From the NCBI RefSeq assembly GCF_018278905.1, contig NZ_CP046600.1, positions 1,364,001 to 1,428,000 of the forward strand: a stretch of DNA of 64,000 bases, written 5' to 3'. Made by a program: the position numbers and the translations under genes. Below are positions 8,423 to 17,637 of this stretch, piece by piece. The notes below the pieces were generated by a model. That model had not been told where the DNA came from. It did not search any database and saw nothing but the letters and a program-made list of their open reading frames with translations. Origin of the DNA: Mycobacterium spongiae (GTDB taxonomy: Bacteria > Actinomycetota > Actinomycetes > Mycobacteriales > Mycobacteriaceae). Position 1 is the stretch's first letter. Every line of letters begins with the position of its first letter.

Positions 8423-9744
8423 CCGCCGGACCCCTGACCGGCCAACATGCCTGCCCATAGGTGCGGGAATTCCGGCAACGTCTTCGTGGTGGCGGCGATG
8501 TCGTCAACCTTGATGCCGGCAACCCGGATCCCGATAATTGCGCCGGCCATGGCCATTCGGTGATCGGCATAGGCTCGCCAGACGCCGGGGCGCAGGGGTG
8601 TCGCGGTGATCGCAAGTCCGTCGGCTGTTTCCTGACAGTCTCCTCCCAGGCGGTTGATCTCAGTGCTCAACGCCGCAAGCCGGTCGGTTTCGTGGCCGCG
8701 AAGATGGGCAATGCCCGTCAGGCGGGACACCGAACCTGGCGTTGCGACTGCCGCGAGTGCGGCGACGGACGGCGTGAGTTCACCGACGGCGCGAAGGTCC
8801 ACGTCGAACCCGCCGTAGGTCTCTGCGCCCTGCACCGTTAGCAACGAATCGGCATGGGTGACAACGGCATTCATTCGTTTGAGAACGCCGAGTATGTGGT
8901 CTGCGGGCTGCACGCTTTCTGCGGGCCAGCCGGTAATGCGTACGTTTCCGCCGCTGACCACGGCCGCAGCCAGGAACGCAACCGCGTTGGTCAAATCCGG
9001 TTCGATGTCCCAATGCCGGGCCTTGACCGTGCCGGGGTGTACCTGCCACTGGTTCGGCACCGAGTCGTCGATGTCGACGCTGGCCTGGCGCAGCATCGCG
9101 ACGGTCATCGCAATGTGGGGTGCCGACGGCAGTGTCGACCCGGTGTGCTGCACAGTCAGGCCCTCGGTGAACGATGCCCCAGACAGCAACAGGCCCGAGA
9201 CGAACTGCGATGACGCTGATGCGTCGATTACCACCGTGCCGCCAGCGACCGATCCGCTGCCCTGAACGCGGAAGGGCAGCCCGCTACCGTCGATGGGCAC
9301 GCCGAGATTGCGCAGCGCATCAAGCAGGGGTGCGATGGGCCTGGCCCGGGCTTGCTCGTCGCCGTCGAAGTCCACCGGCGAATCGGCCAGCGCGGCTAGG
9401 GGCGGGACGAAACGCAAGACTGTGCCCGCCAGCCCGCAATCCACGCTGGCGTTGGGACCGGGTTCGATGCGGCCGCTTACCGCTAGGTCGGACGCGGAAT
9501 CGTCGATGCACAGACCCAGAGCCCGCAACGCCGAGATCATCAGGGCGGTGTCGCGGCTGCGAAGGCCACCGGCGATGGTCGACGTGCTTTGTGTGGTCGA
9601 ACCCGGGCGCCCCGGGTTCTGTGCGGCCGCCAGCGCCGCCAGCACCAGCGCGCGGTTGGTCTGAGATTTTGAGCCTGGAACGGTCACGGTCGCGTGCACC
9701 GGCGTTTGCGCGAAGGGAGCCGGCCAAGGCTCGGTGCTGCTCAC
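8419..9744 (-). CDS. aroA: 3-phosphoshikimate 1-carboxyvinyltransferase (EPSP synthase)
   Basis: A 441-residue cytosolic enzyme that joins phosphoenolpyruvate to shikimate 3-phosphate in the shikimate pathway. The N-terminal substrate loop reads [18 protein letters not shown] (about residues 22-39), the catalytic loop [11 protein letters not shown] is near residue 350, and [12 protein letters not shown] lies near the C-terminus; all are as expected. It diverges from the SRAP gene across 54 bp and overlaps rsgA at its 3' end by TTGA, so the two form one operon. Equivalent to H37Rv Rv3227. Confidence 0.95.
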   Translation of the reverse strand: MSSTEPWPAPFAQTPVHATVTVPGSKSQTNRALVLAALAAAQNPGRPGSTTQSTSTIAGGLRSRDTALMISALRALGLCIDDSASDLAVSGRIEPGPNASVDCGLAGTVLRFVPPLAALADSPVDFDGDEQARARPIAPLLDALRNLGVPIDGSGLPFRVQGSGSVAGGTVVIDASASSQFVSGLLLSGASFTEGLTVQHTGSTLPSAPHIAMTVAMLRQASVDIDDSVPNQWQVHPGTVKARHWDIEPDLTNAVAFLAAAVVSGGNVRITGWPAESVQPADHILGVLKRMNAVVTHADSLLTVQGAETYGGFDVDLRAVGELTPSVAALAAVATPGSVSRLTGIAHLRGHETDRLAALSTEINRLGGDCQETADGLAITATPLRPGVWRAYADHRMAMAGAIIGIRVAGIKVDDIAATTKTLPEFPHLWAGMLAGQGSGG

Positions 9745-9798
9745 GTGTTCATCCTGCCGTGTCGGCGGGTGTCGTGGGTACCGGGCACCATGGGAGGC

Positions 9799-10575
9799 AT
9801 GTGCGGACGGTTTGCGATCACCACCGACCCGGCCCTGCTGGCCGAGAAAATCACGGCGATCAATGAAGTGCCGGCGGCCACTGGCGGCGTGCCATCAGAA
9901 GCCATGGCGCCCAATTACAACGTGGCGCCGACGGCGAGCATCGCGGCCGTGGTGTGTCGCCATGCGGAGCCCGATGACGAGGCCAGTCGTCGCGTCCGGC
10001 TCATGCGCTGGGGTCTGATCCCGCCCTGGGTCAAGGCCGGTCCGGACAGCGCACCCGTTACCACAGGCCCACTGCTGATCAACGCCCGTGCCGACAATGT
10101 CACCACCTCGCCGGCTTTTCGGTCGAGCGCTCGGTCCAAACGGTGCCTTGTTCCGATGGACGGCTACTACGAATGGCGCGTCGACCCGGACGCTAGTGCC
10201 GGTCGGAGGGCTCGCAAGACCCCGTTCTACCTGTCTCGCAGCGACGGCGAGCTGCTGTTCGCGGCCGGCCTGTGGTCGGTGTGGAAGCCCGCCAAAGATG
10301 GTGCGCCGTTATTGAGCTGCACGATTATCACCACGGATGCGGCCGGCGGACCGGCCCAGATCCATGACCGGATGCCGCTGACGCTGGCCGAGGACGACTG
10401 GGATGCCTGGCTGGACCCCGATGCCCCGTTGGATCCCGAGTTGTTGACCCGTCCGCGAGCTGTCGCCGACATCGAGTTGCGTGAGGTGTCGACGCTGGTC
10501 AACAGTGTGCGCAATAACGGTCCTGAGCTGCTCGAGCCGGCCGAGCCGCAGCCGGAGCAGATCACGTTGCTCTAA
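9799..10575 (+). CDS. SOS response-associated peptidase family (SRAP/HMCES/YedK) protein
   Basis: A 258-residue SRAP protein. The family caps abasic sites in single-stranded DNA by forming a thiazolidine crosslink through Cys2 after removal of the initiator Met, shielding the lesion. The start is fixed by this chemistry: MCGRFAITT begins at ATG 9799, although the frame stays open for 105 bases upstream. Other expected elements are present: [15 protein letters not shown] with the catalytic Glu, and IHDRMPLTL with the catalytic His. Divergent from aroA. Equivalent to H37Rv Rv3226c. No LexA-type box was recognised in the 54-bp gap. Confidence 0.92.
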   Translation: MCGRFAITTDPALLAEKITAINEVPAATGGVPSEAMAPNYNVAPTASIAAVVCRHAEPDDEASRRVRLMRWGLIPPWVKAGPDSAPVTTGPLLINARADNVTTSPAFRSSARSKRCLVPMDGYYEWRVDPDASAGRRARKTPFYLSRSDGELLFAAGLWSVWKPAKDGAPLLSCTIITTDAAGGPAQIHDRMPLTLAEDDWDAWLDPDAPLDPELLTRPRAVADIELREVSTLVNSVRNNGPELLEPAEPQPEQITLL

Positions 10576-10660
10576 AGCGGTGGGCGGGCGAGATGCAGCC
10601 ACGAGTCATCGTTCTCGGCGCCGCGCTGGCGGAGAACCCCACGCGAGCGTCTTGGAAGGC

Positions 10661-11869
10661 TCAACGACCGGCGAAGTCCTCGCCGTCTGGCCGCTCGGGA
10701 GCGCAGGCGTCCTCGACCTTGTCGAGGCCGTCGCAAGGATCTTCGTGCCACTCACCGAACGGGTCGTCATAGTCCGTCCAGGCCTCAGGATGTGACAACT
10801 CTTCGTCGGTGAGCAGCGCACCCGACAACACGCGGGTGATCCGGTCCGGGTCCGCGCCGCACACCAGGGCCGTAAGTGAGACATGGCGGTCGCCGAATTC
10901 TTCATCCCACCGCAGGCTGGCGAGCGCAACCCGGTCGGGATCTGCCTCCCGCTGCTCATCTGGTGACGAGCCCGCGAGCCACCTGCCAGCATCGCCCACG
11001 CGCAGACCGCCGCCGGCTGATTCGATCCATACGACGGTGTCCGGCTGGCTCGCCAGCCAAACGCGTCCCTTGATGCGTACGACGCCGTCGAGCAGCTCGT
11101 CGATTGCCAGGTGCAGGCGCATCGGGTGAAACGGGCGGTTCGCCTCGAACTCGATGATCTGCACGTCGCCGTCGGCAGCGAGTGGCGGCTCGCCAGCAAG
11201 CAAGGGTGCGTGTGGGTCGTAATCATGGTCGCGCCGCGGGTTGGATTTCATGGCATCGAGCGTTGCGGGCAGCAGACCGACGCCCACGACGATCGATGCT
11301 CGCGGCGTCAGCCGCCGCAGCACTGCGTGCGTTCGATACTCACGCTCTGACAACACGAGGACGTCGGCGAACTCGGCCTGGCCTACCACGACCTGGGCGA
11401 CCGTCCGATCGTCGTCGAGCTCGTCGGCGCTCAGCGCGTCGATCAACCATTGCGACGTGGCCACGGTGCTGACCACGGCCTGGATAGCGACGTCTCGGGC
11501 GGCGGGCCCATCGACGTACCCGGGTCCGACGTGGACGTCGACGTTGTTGATCGCCCAGCAGACCGGTTCTGGCTCGAGCCACGGCGCCAGATGGACGACG
11601 ATGCGACTCACATCGTCGCGGCGGTGCAGACGGCGCAGCAAGATAAGCAGGTCATCGCGGATGGTGCAGTCGACGCAACAGTTGGCCAACTCCAGTGGCC
11701 ATTCCGATGTGTGTGGCTCGTCCCCGGAACGAATGCGCACCGAGCGAACCACGACCTGCCCGTCGTAGCGGTGCGTGACGACGATGGTGCCGGAATCCCG
11801 CAGCAGACGTTCGCACACCTCGTCCGTCAGTTCCTGGCCGGCCACTACGAGCACCGGAGTCCGCTCCAC
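10661..11869 (-). CDS. CobW-like Mrf (ribosome hibernation factor-recruiting) protein
   Basis: A 402-residue COG0523/CobW-related protein resembling H37Rv Rv0106, the family annotated as Mrf, which brings the hibernation factor MPY to ribosomes in zinc starvation. Visible features: RTPVLVVAGQELTDEV where a CobW P-loop would lie, the cysteine motif NCCVDCTIRDDLL near residue 60, HLAPWLEPEPVCWAI, and a C-terminal domain with FHPMRLHLAIDELLDGVVRIKGR. No classical GxxGxGKT P-loop is seen, so nucleotide binding is not obvious. GTG 11869 is chosen because GAGGTGG lies 4 bases before it; upstream open frame crosses the Zur-like box and is rejected. Divergent from the chelatase-like pair. Zinc-dependent regulation is likely. 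Confidence 0.8.
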   Translation of the reverse strand: MERTPVLVVAGQELTDEVCERLLRDSGTIVVTHRYDGQVVVRSVRIRSGDEPHTSEWPLELANCCVDCTIRDDLLILLRRLHRRDDVSRIVVHLAPWLEPEPVCWAINNVDVHVGPGYVDGPAARDVAIQAVVSTVATSQWLIDALSADELDDDRTVAQVVVGQAEFADVLVLSEREYRTHAVLRRLTPRASIVVGVGLLPATLDAMKSNPRRDHDYDPHAPLLAGEPPLAADGDVQIIEFEANRPFHPMRLHLAIDELLDGVVRIKGRVWLASQPDTVVWIESAGGGLRVGDAGRWLAGSSPDEQREADPDRVALASLRWDEEFGDRHVSLTALVCGADPDRITRVLSGALLTDEELSHPEAWTDYDDPFGEWHEDPCDGLDKVEDACAPERPDGEDFAGR

Positions 11870-11882
11870 AATCCACCTCAAA

Positions 11883-11897
11883 CGAGAATCATTTTCA
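11883..11897 (-). promoter_or_regulatory. Zur-like box A, next to the mrf-like start
   Basis: CGAGAATCATTTTCA on the plus strand resembles the mycobacterial Zur (FurB) palindrome TGAAAATCATTTTCA; one half is perfect and the other has three changes. It lies 14 bases upstream of the chosen GTG start, overlapping the leader, where bound Zur would block transcription when zinc is plentiful. An exceptionally AT-rich island in a GC-rich sequence. Confidence 0.7.
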
Positions 11898-12018
11898 TTA
11901 AGGGACGGGTTCACCGTAGCGGCAGCTGCTGGTGCTGTCGAAATCGCCAGCCGATCCGCGCCGGTGCCCCAGCGTCGATGCTGCATTCGGCGGTGGCGAG
12001 CACTACCGCTAGTCTTAA

Positions 12019-12033
12019 TGATAATCATTTTCA
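12019..12033. promoter_or_regulatory. Zur-like box B between the divergent genes
   Basis: TGATAATCATTTTCA is a one-mismatch palindrome and a better match to the Zur consensus than box A, 136 bp away. It lies about 150 bp from the mrf-like start and 228 bp from the chelatase-like start, so it could serve either promoter. Two sites suggest cooperative or bidirectional zinc control. A related Fur-type regulator is possible but less likely beside an Mrf gene. Confidence 0.7.
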
Positions 12034-12260
12034 TTTCTACAAACGGCGGTGCGTCGCCAGCCTTGGAGGTTCCGATGCCGGATACCACTGCCGACTCGTG
12101 GGTGCTTTGACGCGGCGTTGAACAAGTCGCGTCCAACTACCACGTGTCGGCCGCCTGATTCGACGGCCGTCGGCCACAGACGGTGGGTCTTGAACCCTCA
12201 GCACCGATGCGGGGTGGTCACGTCCGCATTGCGGCGGTCTGTCGAACGTCAAGGAGGCTC

Positions 12261-13187
12261 ATGATCGTCTTTCCCTTCACCGCCGTACTCGGCCAGGAAG
12301 AGCTGAAGCACTGCTTGGTGGTATGTGCCATCGACCCGGGTGTCTCAGGGGTGCTCGCGGTCGGTGACCGCGGCACGGCGAAAACCACCACCGTGCGGGC
12401 GCTGGGGGCACTGCTTGAGCGCGCCGGTGCGCAGATGCCAGTCGCCGAATTACCCTTGGGAGCGAGCGAAGATCGTGTTCTTGGCTCGCTCGACATCGAC
12501 CGGGCGCTGCGCGGGGAGGTGGCCTTCGCGCCGGGTATCCTCAGTGATGCACACGGCGGGTTCCTGTACATCGACGAAGTGAACCTGCTCGATGACTACC
12601 TGGTCGACATCCTTCTCGACGTCGCGGCGTCCGGCGTGAACCGTGTGGAGCGCGACGGCATCGGCTACACACACCCGGCTCGCTTTGTGCTGGTTGGCAG
12701 TGGCAATCCCGAGGAGGGCGAGCTGCGGCCGCAGTTGGAGGACCGGTTCGGCTTGGCCACCTTCGTGCGCACGATCGCCGATGCGCAGACACGCCTGGCT
12801 ATTGTGCGTCGACGATTGAGTTTCGAGTCCGACCCCGAGAAGTTCGAGCGTGAGTGGCTCGACGTCGAGCATCGACTGGCCGATCGGCTACTCGCAGCAC
12901 GCGACGGCCTGGAGAATGTGCAGATTCCGGAGGTTGTTCTGCGCCAGATCGTCGACATTTGCGTGGAGTCAGGGGCGGTCGGCCACCGCGCCGAGCTGGT
13001 GCTCACCCGGGCCGCTCGCGCGACCGCGGCATTCGGAGGCCGCCATCAGGTGACGCACACCGATGTTGCGTTGGCTGCGATCCCGGCCTTGCGTCACCGC
13101 ACCCCGCGGCAACTAGCTGAGACACCCACGGCTCCGGCCGCTCGGGTGAAGCTGGCCACGGCGCGCGTGCTTGGCCTGGCGGGATGA
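12261..13187 (+). CDS. Magnesium chelatase subunit ChlI-type AAA+ ATPase
   Basis: A 308-residue AAA+ ATPase of the MoxR/ChlI clade. Walker A is GDRGTAKT at residues 35-42, Walker B is FLYIDEVNLL near residue 110, and the sensor regions VGSGNPEEGELRPQLEDRFGL and RAELVLTRAARA are conserved. In Mg-chelatase this subunit forms a hexamer that drives metal insertion by a large H/CobN subunit, which is absent here. Start ATG 12261 has AAGGAGG 4 bases upstream. Its stop overlaps the next start as ATGA, so the pair is translationally coupled. The client metal or cofactor is unknown; position beside an mrf-like gene and Zur-like boxes hints at zinc. Confidence 0.85.
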   Translation: MIVFPFTAVLGQEELKHCLVVCAIDPGVSGVLAVGDRGTAKTTTVRALGALLERAGAQMPVAELPLGASEDRVLGSLDIDRALRGEVAFAPGILSDAHGGFLYIDEVNLLDDYLVDILLDVAASGVNRVERDGIGYTHPARFVLVGSGNPEEGELRPQLEDRFGLATFVRTIADAQTRLAIVRRRLSFESDPEKFEREWLDVEHRLADRLLAARDGLENVQIPEVVLRQIVDICVESGAVGHRAELVLTRAARATAAFGGRHQVTHTDVALAAIPALRHRTPRQLAETPTAPAARVKLATARVLGLAG

Positions 13188-14914
13188 GTCTGAACACCCC
13201 ACTACCGGTAGACCCAGTTTCGGACGTGGTCGCACGATGGCGTGCCGGTGACCACTTCGGTGTCTTGTGCACGGGAGATCCACTGTTTGCCGAGAACGTG
13301 TTCCGAGCGCTGGCCCCGACCGCGGATCGCGCCTTCGGAAATGCGGAGTCCGTCGGTGCCGAGGACTTGGCGGGTCTGGACGGTGAGCGCGTGGTCGCTT
13401 TGGCATGGGATCCCGCGGACATCCATCCGGCCTTGCTGCGGCGCTGTACGGCCGTCCTGAACTGCGGTCACGTAGCCAGCCGCCGCCGACACATAGTGCG
13501 CTCGCCTGCGGACCTGGTGGCTGCGACCGTGCACGTGTTGGATTCCGCGGGAGTGCGCGATCACGGTGTCGAAATGGCCGCAACGCGTCTGGTGATTGGC
13601 CTGCACGCCGGTGGATGCAGCGACCCGCTCTGGGTGGTGCGCGCAGTCGTTGCAGATCCTCGGCGTTCGAAGACCGCGGGCGATGATCCGAACGGGACTT
13701 CTGGGGTGACCGAAGAAGAGGCGCAGGCTGGTGCCGAACTGGCGGCGAGCGACGACGGCAGCCAAGAGTCGCCAATGCCGGTAGAGCCCGACCTCGACAC
13801 ATCCTCAGCTGCGAACGACGACCCCGATACTGGTCGCGATCCGTCGGGCGAAGACGAGATTCGCCACGAGAACCGCGCAGGCGAACAGCAAATGCCAGCA
13901 ACCGAGCAGGACCCGTCGGCGGCGTCATCGGACGGAAAGGGCGATTCTCCCGAACCCGCTGCCGAGACGGATACCGCAGCGCACGAGATCCCAAGCGAGG
14001 CGGGTGCCGAACGTGGCGGGGCGGGGCTGCCCGTGGCTCCTCAGCGCGGGGCAATTTCCGGGCTGGAGGCGAACGGCGAGGATCCAGTCGCTCGTCAGGC
14101 CGGAGGCGAGGGCCAAGGGCTGGGTCAGGCCTACGAACATACCGACATCCGGGTCCAGCGAGCACTGGACGCGATGCCATCGCGCCGGATGCGAGACGCC
14201 ACAACGCATATGCGCGGCAGTCGCGGTGCGCGTAGTCAGTCCCCGGAACGGGGACCGATCCTGAGGGTGGTACCGCCCGAACGCGTCGGTGGTCGTGTCG
14301 CGGTGATACCGACGCTGCGCCGCGCGGCGTGGCGCAGGGCGCTGAGCGCAGAGGATGACGCCGAATCGGTCACATTGATTCGCGATGACCTGCGGGGCGC
14401 AATCCGGCGCCGGCCGGGCGGCTACCACACAGCCATCATCGTTGACGGTAGCTCTTCTCTTGGCCGCTCCGGACTGCTTCGCGCTGGCGCTGCCGTGGAT
14501 CAGGCGGTGGCGGCGATCGCCGCCCGACGCGGAGTTGTCTCCGTGATCGTCGCGGCTGGAAAACGCGCCCGTGTCGTCGCCGAACGCTCGACAAGCCTTG
14601 CGCGAACCAGGCAAGCACTTGTCACAGCGCAGACAGGCGGTGGCACACCATTGGCTCACGCATTAAGTTGTGCGATCGATCTACTCGCCAAAGATGAGTT
14701 GCCGAGGCGCAGGCTGCTTCTCCTGACTGATGGGCGAGCCACCGTCGGGCTCCGCGGCAGTTACTTGCCGCCAGCAGCTGCGGTGGAAGAGCTCGCCAAA
14801 GTTCTCGCGGAGGCGACCCGCCTAATACCAGATGTAGCGATGCTGCCGATCGGGTTCGCGGAGTCGCGGGACAAGGCGACATTCATCGCGGCAGGCGTCC
14901 GCATCAGCGGCTAG
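13184..14914 (+). CDS. Magnesium chelatase subunit ChlD-type VWA protein
   Basis: A 576-residue partner of the preceding ATPase. Order of parts: an N-terminal AAA-like domain without a good P-loop (residues about 1-170), a long acidic Pro/Ser/Glu-rich linker (about 170-320) and a C-terminal von Willebrand A domain. The MIDAS metal site is complete: DGSSS at 421-425, Thr488 in GGGTPLAH, and Asp516 in LLLTDGRA. ChlD/BchD proteins use this arrangement to couple the ATPase ring to the metal-inserting subunit. The start overlaps the chlI-type stop. No H/CobN gene lies in the window, so the system may act on another target or on one encoded elsewhere. Confidence 0.83.
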   Translation: MSLNTPLPVDPVSDVVARWRAGDHFGVLCTGDPLFAENVFRALAPTADRAFGNAESVGAEDLAGLDGERVVALAWDPADIHPALLRRCTAVLNCGHVASRRRHIVRSPADLVAATVHVLDSAGVRDHGVEMAATRLVIGLHAGGCSDPLWVVRAVVADPRRSKTAGDDPNGTSGVTEEEAQAGAELAASDDGSQESPMPVEPDLDTSSAANDDPDTGRDPSGEDEIRHENRAGEQQMPATEQDPSAASSDGKGDSPEPAAETDTAAHEIPSEAGAERGGAGLPVAPQRGAISGLEANGEDPVARQAGGEGQGLGQAYEHTDIRVQRALDAMPSRRMRDATTHMRGSRGARSQSPERGPILRVVPPERVGGRVAVIPTLRRAAWRRALSAEDDAESVTLIRDDLRGAIRRRPGGYHTAIIVDGSSSLGRSGLLRAGAAVDQAVAAIAARRGVVSVIVAAGKRARVVAERSTSLARTRQALVTAQTGGGTPLAHALSCAIDLLAKDELPRRRLLLLTDGRATVGLRGSYLPPAAAVEELAKVLAEATRLIPDVAMLPIGFAESRDKATFIAAGVRISG

Positions 14915-15125
14915 CGGGGTGGCCCAGCGAAATCGGGGCCTGGTTAGGAGCCGGGTAGTGGCGTCGGCCATCGCTGCAACTCCTCTTGGCGCACCTAGAC
15001 CGAACACCACATCGGCCCGACGGCAAGAGACTTGACTGGCCACGGAGAGAGTTGCCATCTGGAAACCGGTGAAAACGAAGCGACACGAATGATTTTGGGC
15101 CGAATGGCCCGCGGGCCAACCCGCT

Positions 15126-15974
15126 CTAGGGTTGGACGTATCCCGGCGGGTTGACGTCTTCGACCCACAGATCGACGCCGAGCTGTGCTCCGGGCACGCA
15201 GTCGTAGACCGACAAATCGGCGACACCGGACTCGACGAGCACGTCCTCGCACAGCAGCGTGTTACCGGTGTAGTCGGTCGCCGGCTTGTTGAGGATGACG
15301 TACGCCGCGTCCGCGTAGACCTCGGGCCTGCGCGACCGCGCCATCGCTTCGTCGCCACCCAGCAGATTCTGTACCGCCGCTGTCGCCACCATCGTGCGTG
15401 GCCACAATGTGTTCGACGCGATGCCGTGGGCGCGCATCTCCTCAGCGATCCCCAATGCGCACAGCGTCATGCCGTACTTCGCCATCATGTAGGCGGTCGG
15501 CTTCAGCCACTTGCTGCCCAGCAGGATCGGCGGGGACAGCGTCAGGATATGCGGATTCTCCCGACCCTTCAGATGCGGAATGCACGCTTGCGACACCGCA
15601 TACGTGCCGCGCACCTGAATGCTGTTCATCAGGTCGAAGCGCTTCAGCGGTACATCGGTGATGGCGCCCAGGTTGATCGCCGAGGCGTTGTTGACGCACA
15701 TGTCGATACCGCCGAATTGCTCGACGGTCTTGGCTACCGCGGACTCCACCGAATCTCCATCACGAATGTCGCCGACGATCGGCAGCGCCTGTCCGCCGGC
15801 GTCCTCAAGTTCCTTGGCCGCGGTGTATACGGTGCCTGGCAACTTTGGGTGCGGCTCGGCCGTCTTGGCGATCAGGGCGATGTTTGCCCCGTCGCGGGCG
15901 GCTCGTGTGGCGATCGCCAGGCCGATACCACGACTGGCGCCGGAGATGAACATGGTCTTGCCGTTGAGGGACAT
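15126..15974 (-). CDS. Short-chain dehydrogenase/reductase (Rv3224-like)
   Basis: A 282-residue classical SDR oxidoreductase. The Rossmann motif SGASRGIG lies at residues 11-18, NNASA near 95, the catalytic Ser at 147 in LTLSPP, and Tyr162/Lys166 in YMMAKYG. The extended substrate loop and C-terminal tail with NTLLCEDVL resemble the HSDL2-like group. NAD(P)(H) is the cofactor; the substrate is unknown, though such enzymes often act on lipid-like alcohols or ketones. ATG at 15974. It stands alone, convergent with the chelatase-like operon across 211 bp in which nothing recognisable was found, and divergent from sigH. Confidence 0.88.
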   Translation of the reverse strand: MSLNGKTMFISGASRGIGLAIATRAARDGANIALIAKTAEPHPKLPGTVYTAAKELEDAGGQALPIVGDIRDGDSVESAVAKTVEQFGGIDMCVNNASAINLGAITDVPLKRFDLMNSIQVRGTYAVSQACIPHLKGRENPHILTLSPPILLGSKWLKPTAYMMAKYGMTLCALGIAEEMRAHGIASNTLWPRTMVATAAVQNLLGGDEAMARSRRPEVYADAAYVILNKPATDYTGNTLLCEDVLVESGVADLSVYDCVPGAQLGVDLWVEDVNPPGYVQP

Positions 15975-16226
15975 GGCGCCACACTAGCGCCCGGCCCGAT
16001 GTGGCGGGCCCTGGGCACCGCCATGCTATCGAGGATGCGGTTCGACCTGGCAAACGCGCGGTACGGGCAGTGCGGGAAATAGCACGACGGCGATCGCTGT
16101 TGATTGATGCGGCAACTATGGCGTCTGCGGCAGCCGGCAGGCGGCGGCAGACGCCAGCGGAACCCAGCGGAGAAGGCCGAGCGGAGAAGACCGGGAGAGA
16201 CACTGTCGGTCGCAGCATTTAGATTT

Positions 16227-16245
16227 GGAGGAGGGGAGTCTGGTG
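16227..16245 (+). promoter_or_regulatory. Strong ribosome site and GTG for a possible long SigH isoform
   Basis: GGAGGAGGGG (16227-16236) lies 6 bases before GTG 16243, which is in frame with sigH. Translation from here would add 38 residues to SigH. The conventional ATG at 16357 has only a weak ribosome site. The arrangement recalls the Streptomyces SigR long isoform. Confidence 0.55.
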
Positions 16246-16356
16246 TCAGCGGCGATGAGCCTGACTGCCGAGGAGTTGCCTGCGCGTATCCTCGTGAGTC
16301 CGGTGTCGCTACCGATGTCCGACGACATCGCCGACGAAGGGACCGTGCTAATCAAG

Positions 16357-17007
16357 ATGGCCGACATCGATGGCGTGACAGGTTCCGAGGTTGCCGCGTC
16401 CGGACCACCCGAGGAGACCGACGAGCAGTTAACGGCGCGCTTCGAGCGTGACGCGATCCCGCTGTTGGACCAGCTGTATGGCGGCGCGCTGCGCATGACG
16501 CGCAATCCTGCCGACGCAGAGGACCTGGTCCAGGAGACGATGGTGAAGGCCTACGCGGGATTCCGCTCATTCCGCGCAGGCACCAATCTCAAGGCTTGGC
16601 TGTATCGGATCCTGACCAACACCTATATCAACAGCTATCGCAAGAAACAGCGGCAACCGGCGGAGTATCCGACCGACGAGATCACCGACTGGCAACTGGC
16701 CTCCAGCGCCGCGCATTCCTCGACTGGACTGCGCTCTGCTGAGGTCGAGGCGCTTGAGGCGTTGCCGGACTCCGAAATCAAAGAGGCGTTGCAGGCTTTG
16801 CCCGAGGAGTTCCGGATGGCCGTCTACTACGCCGACGTCGAGGGCTTCCCGTACAAAGAGATCGCCGAGATCATGGATACTCCGATCGGGACCGTGATGT
16901 CGCGGCTGCATCGCGGTCGACGTCAGTTGCGTGGGCTCCTCGCCGGCGTGGCCAAGGAGCGGGGCTTTAGCCGAGGTGAGCAGGCGCAGCAGGAGGTGTC
17001 TTCATGA
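16357..17007 (+). CDS. sigH: ECF RNA polymerase sigma factor SigH (oxidative and heat stress)
   Basis: A 216-residue ECF sigma factor that directs transcription of thioredoxin, clp and other thiol-stress genes when released from its anti-sigma factor. Region 2 includes [18 protein letters not shown] and [20 protein letters not shown]; region 4 includes [37 protein letters not shown]. Sequence agrees closely with H37Rv SigH, and ATG 16357 (MADIDGVTG) is used because it matches the usual annotated start. An in-frame GTG at 16243 with a much better ribosome site could give a longer form. The 3' end overlaps rshA as ATGA. No convincing GGAA/GTT autoregulatory promoter was identified in the 380-bp upstream gap. 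Confidence 0.93.
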   Translation: MADIDGVTGSEVAASGPPEETDEQLTARFERDAIPLLDQLYGGALRMTRNPADAEDLVQETMVKAYAGFRSFRAGTNLKAWLYRILTNTYINSYRKKQRQPAEYPTDEITDWQLASSAAHSSTGLRSAEVEALEALPDSEIKEALQALPEEFRMAVYYADVEGFPYKEIAEIMDTPIGTVMSRLHRGRRQLRGLLAGVAKERGFSRGEQAQQEVSS

Positions 17008-17309
17008 GCGAGTTTTCCCGCTCATCGGGCCCGTGCGGCGGCGGTGGCGATTCCCATGACCCGGCGGGTTGTGCAGAAGTGATAGCCGAGGTATGGACTC
17101 TGCTTGATGGTGAATGCACGCCGGAGACGCGGCGCAAGCTGCGTCAGCATCTTGAGGCGTGCCCGGAATGCCTGCGACATTACGGGCTCGAGGAGCGGAT
17201 CAAGGCCTTGATCGCGACCAAGTGCAAAGGCGAAAAGGCTCCTGAAGGTCTACGCGAGCGCCTCCGGCTGGAGATTCGCCGGACCACCATCATCCGCGGT
17301 GGGTTCTAG
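17004..17309 (+). CDS. rshA: Anti-sigma factor RshA (zinc-binding, redox-sensitive)
   Basis: A 101-residue anti-sigma factor that binds and silences SigH under reducing conditions and lets go when its cysteines are oxidised. It has the ZAS signature HLEACPEC (H-x3-C-x2-C) at the end of the first third, the [15 protein letters not shown] helix before it, and a basic C-terminus. Translationally coupled to sigH by an ATGA overlap, as in all mycobacteria with this pair. A further Cys-rich start ([15 protein letters not shown]) holds additional potential ligands. Confidence 0.9.
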   Translation: MSEFSRSSGPCGGGGDSHDPAGCAEVIAEVWTLLDGECTPETRRKLRQHLEACPECLRHYGLEERIKALIATKCKGEKAPEGLRERLRLEIRRTTIIRGGF

Positions 17310-17328
17310 CGCCTGAGTCTGGAAGCTC

Positions 17329-17403
17329 CTAGGAATTCGGCCGCTTACCGTGGTTAGCTTTGCTGTGCTTGCGGTCACGCTTCTTACGGCCACGCTTGGC
17401 CAT
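17329..17403 (-). CDS. Ribosomal protein bL37-type, 24 residues
   Basis: A very short gene coding 24 residues that begin MAKRGRKKRDRK and end HGKRPNS. Extreme basicity, size and sequence fit the actinobacterial 50S protein bL37, first recognised in mycobacterial ribosome structures and often missed in annotation. ATG 17403 is preceded, on the minus strand, by CGGAGG at good spacing, formed by the end of an 18-bp tandem repeat. It lies antisense between rshA and the biotinylated-protein gene. Confidence 0.8.
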   Translation of the reverse strand: MAKRGRKKRDRKHSKANHGKRPNS

Positions 17404-17412
17404 GGAGAACCT

Positions 17413-17448
17413 CCGTAGTTCGGTAGATATCCGTAGTTCGGTAGATAT
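17413..17448 (-). repeat. Perfect 18-bp tandem duplication in the bL37 leader
   Basis: CCGTAGTTCGGTAGATAT occurs twice head to tail with no mismatch. On the minus strand the repeat ends in the ribosome site of the bL37-type gene. The duplicated TATCTA may be part of a -10 element, so the repeat could affect expression. Confidence 0.8.
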
Positions 17449-17637
17449 GCGACAGGCGACGTCTCTGCCCGGTTGTTGCCCAGTGTCTCACGGGGTCGCA
17501 TATTCGGTGTTGGTGGTCCGCGCGCCGCGGCCCCAAGGGGTCTTGTGGTTCGATATACATTCGACATACAGGAGCCTGGTGAAGGCAGATGGAACAGCGG
17601 TCGGCACGGTGGATGGCCGAAAACGAGTGGGGTGAAG

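Noticed and set aside
11870..12136. N-terminal extension of the mrf-like gene by 89 residues
   Set aside because: The extension runs through both Zur-like boxes and has no family resemblance; GTG 11869 has a good ribosome site.
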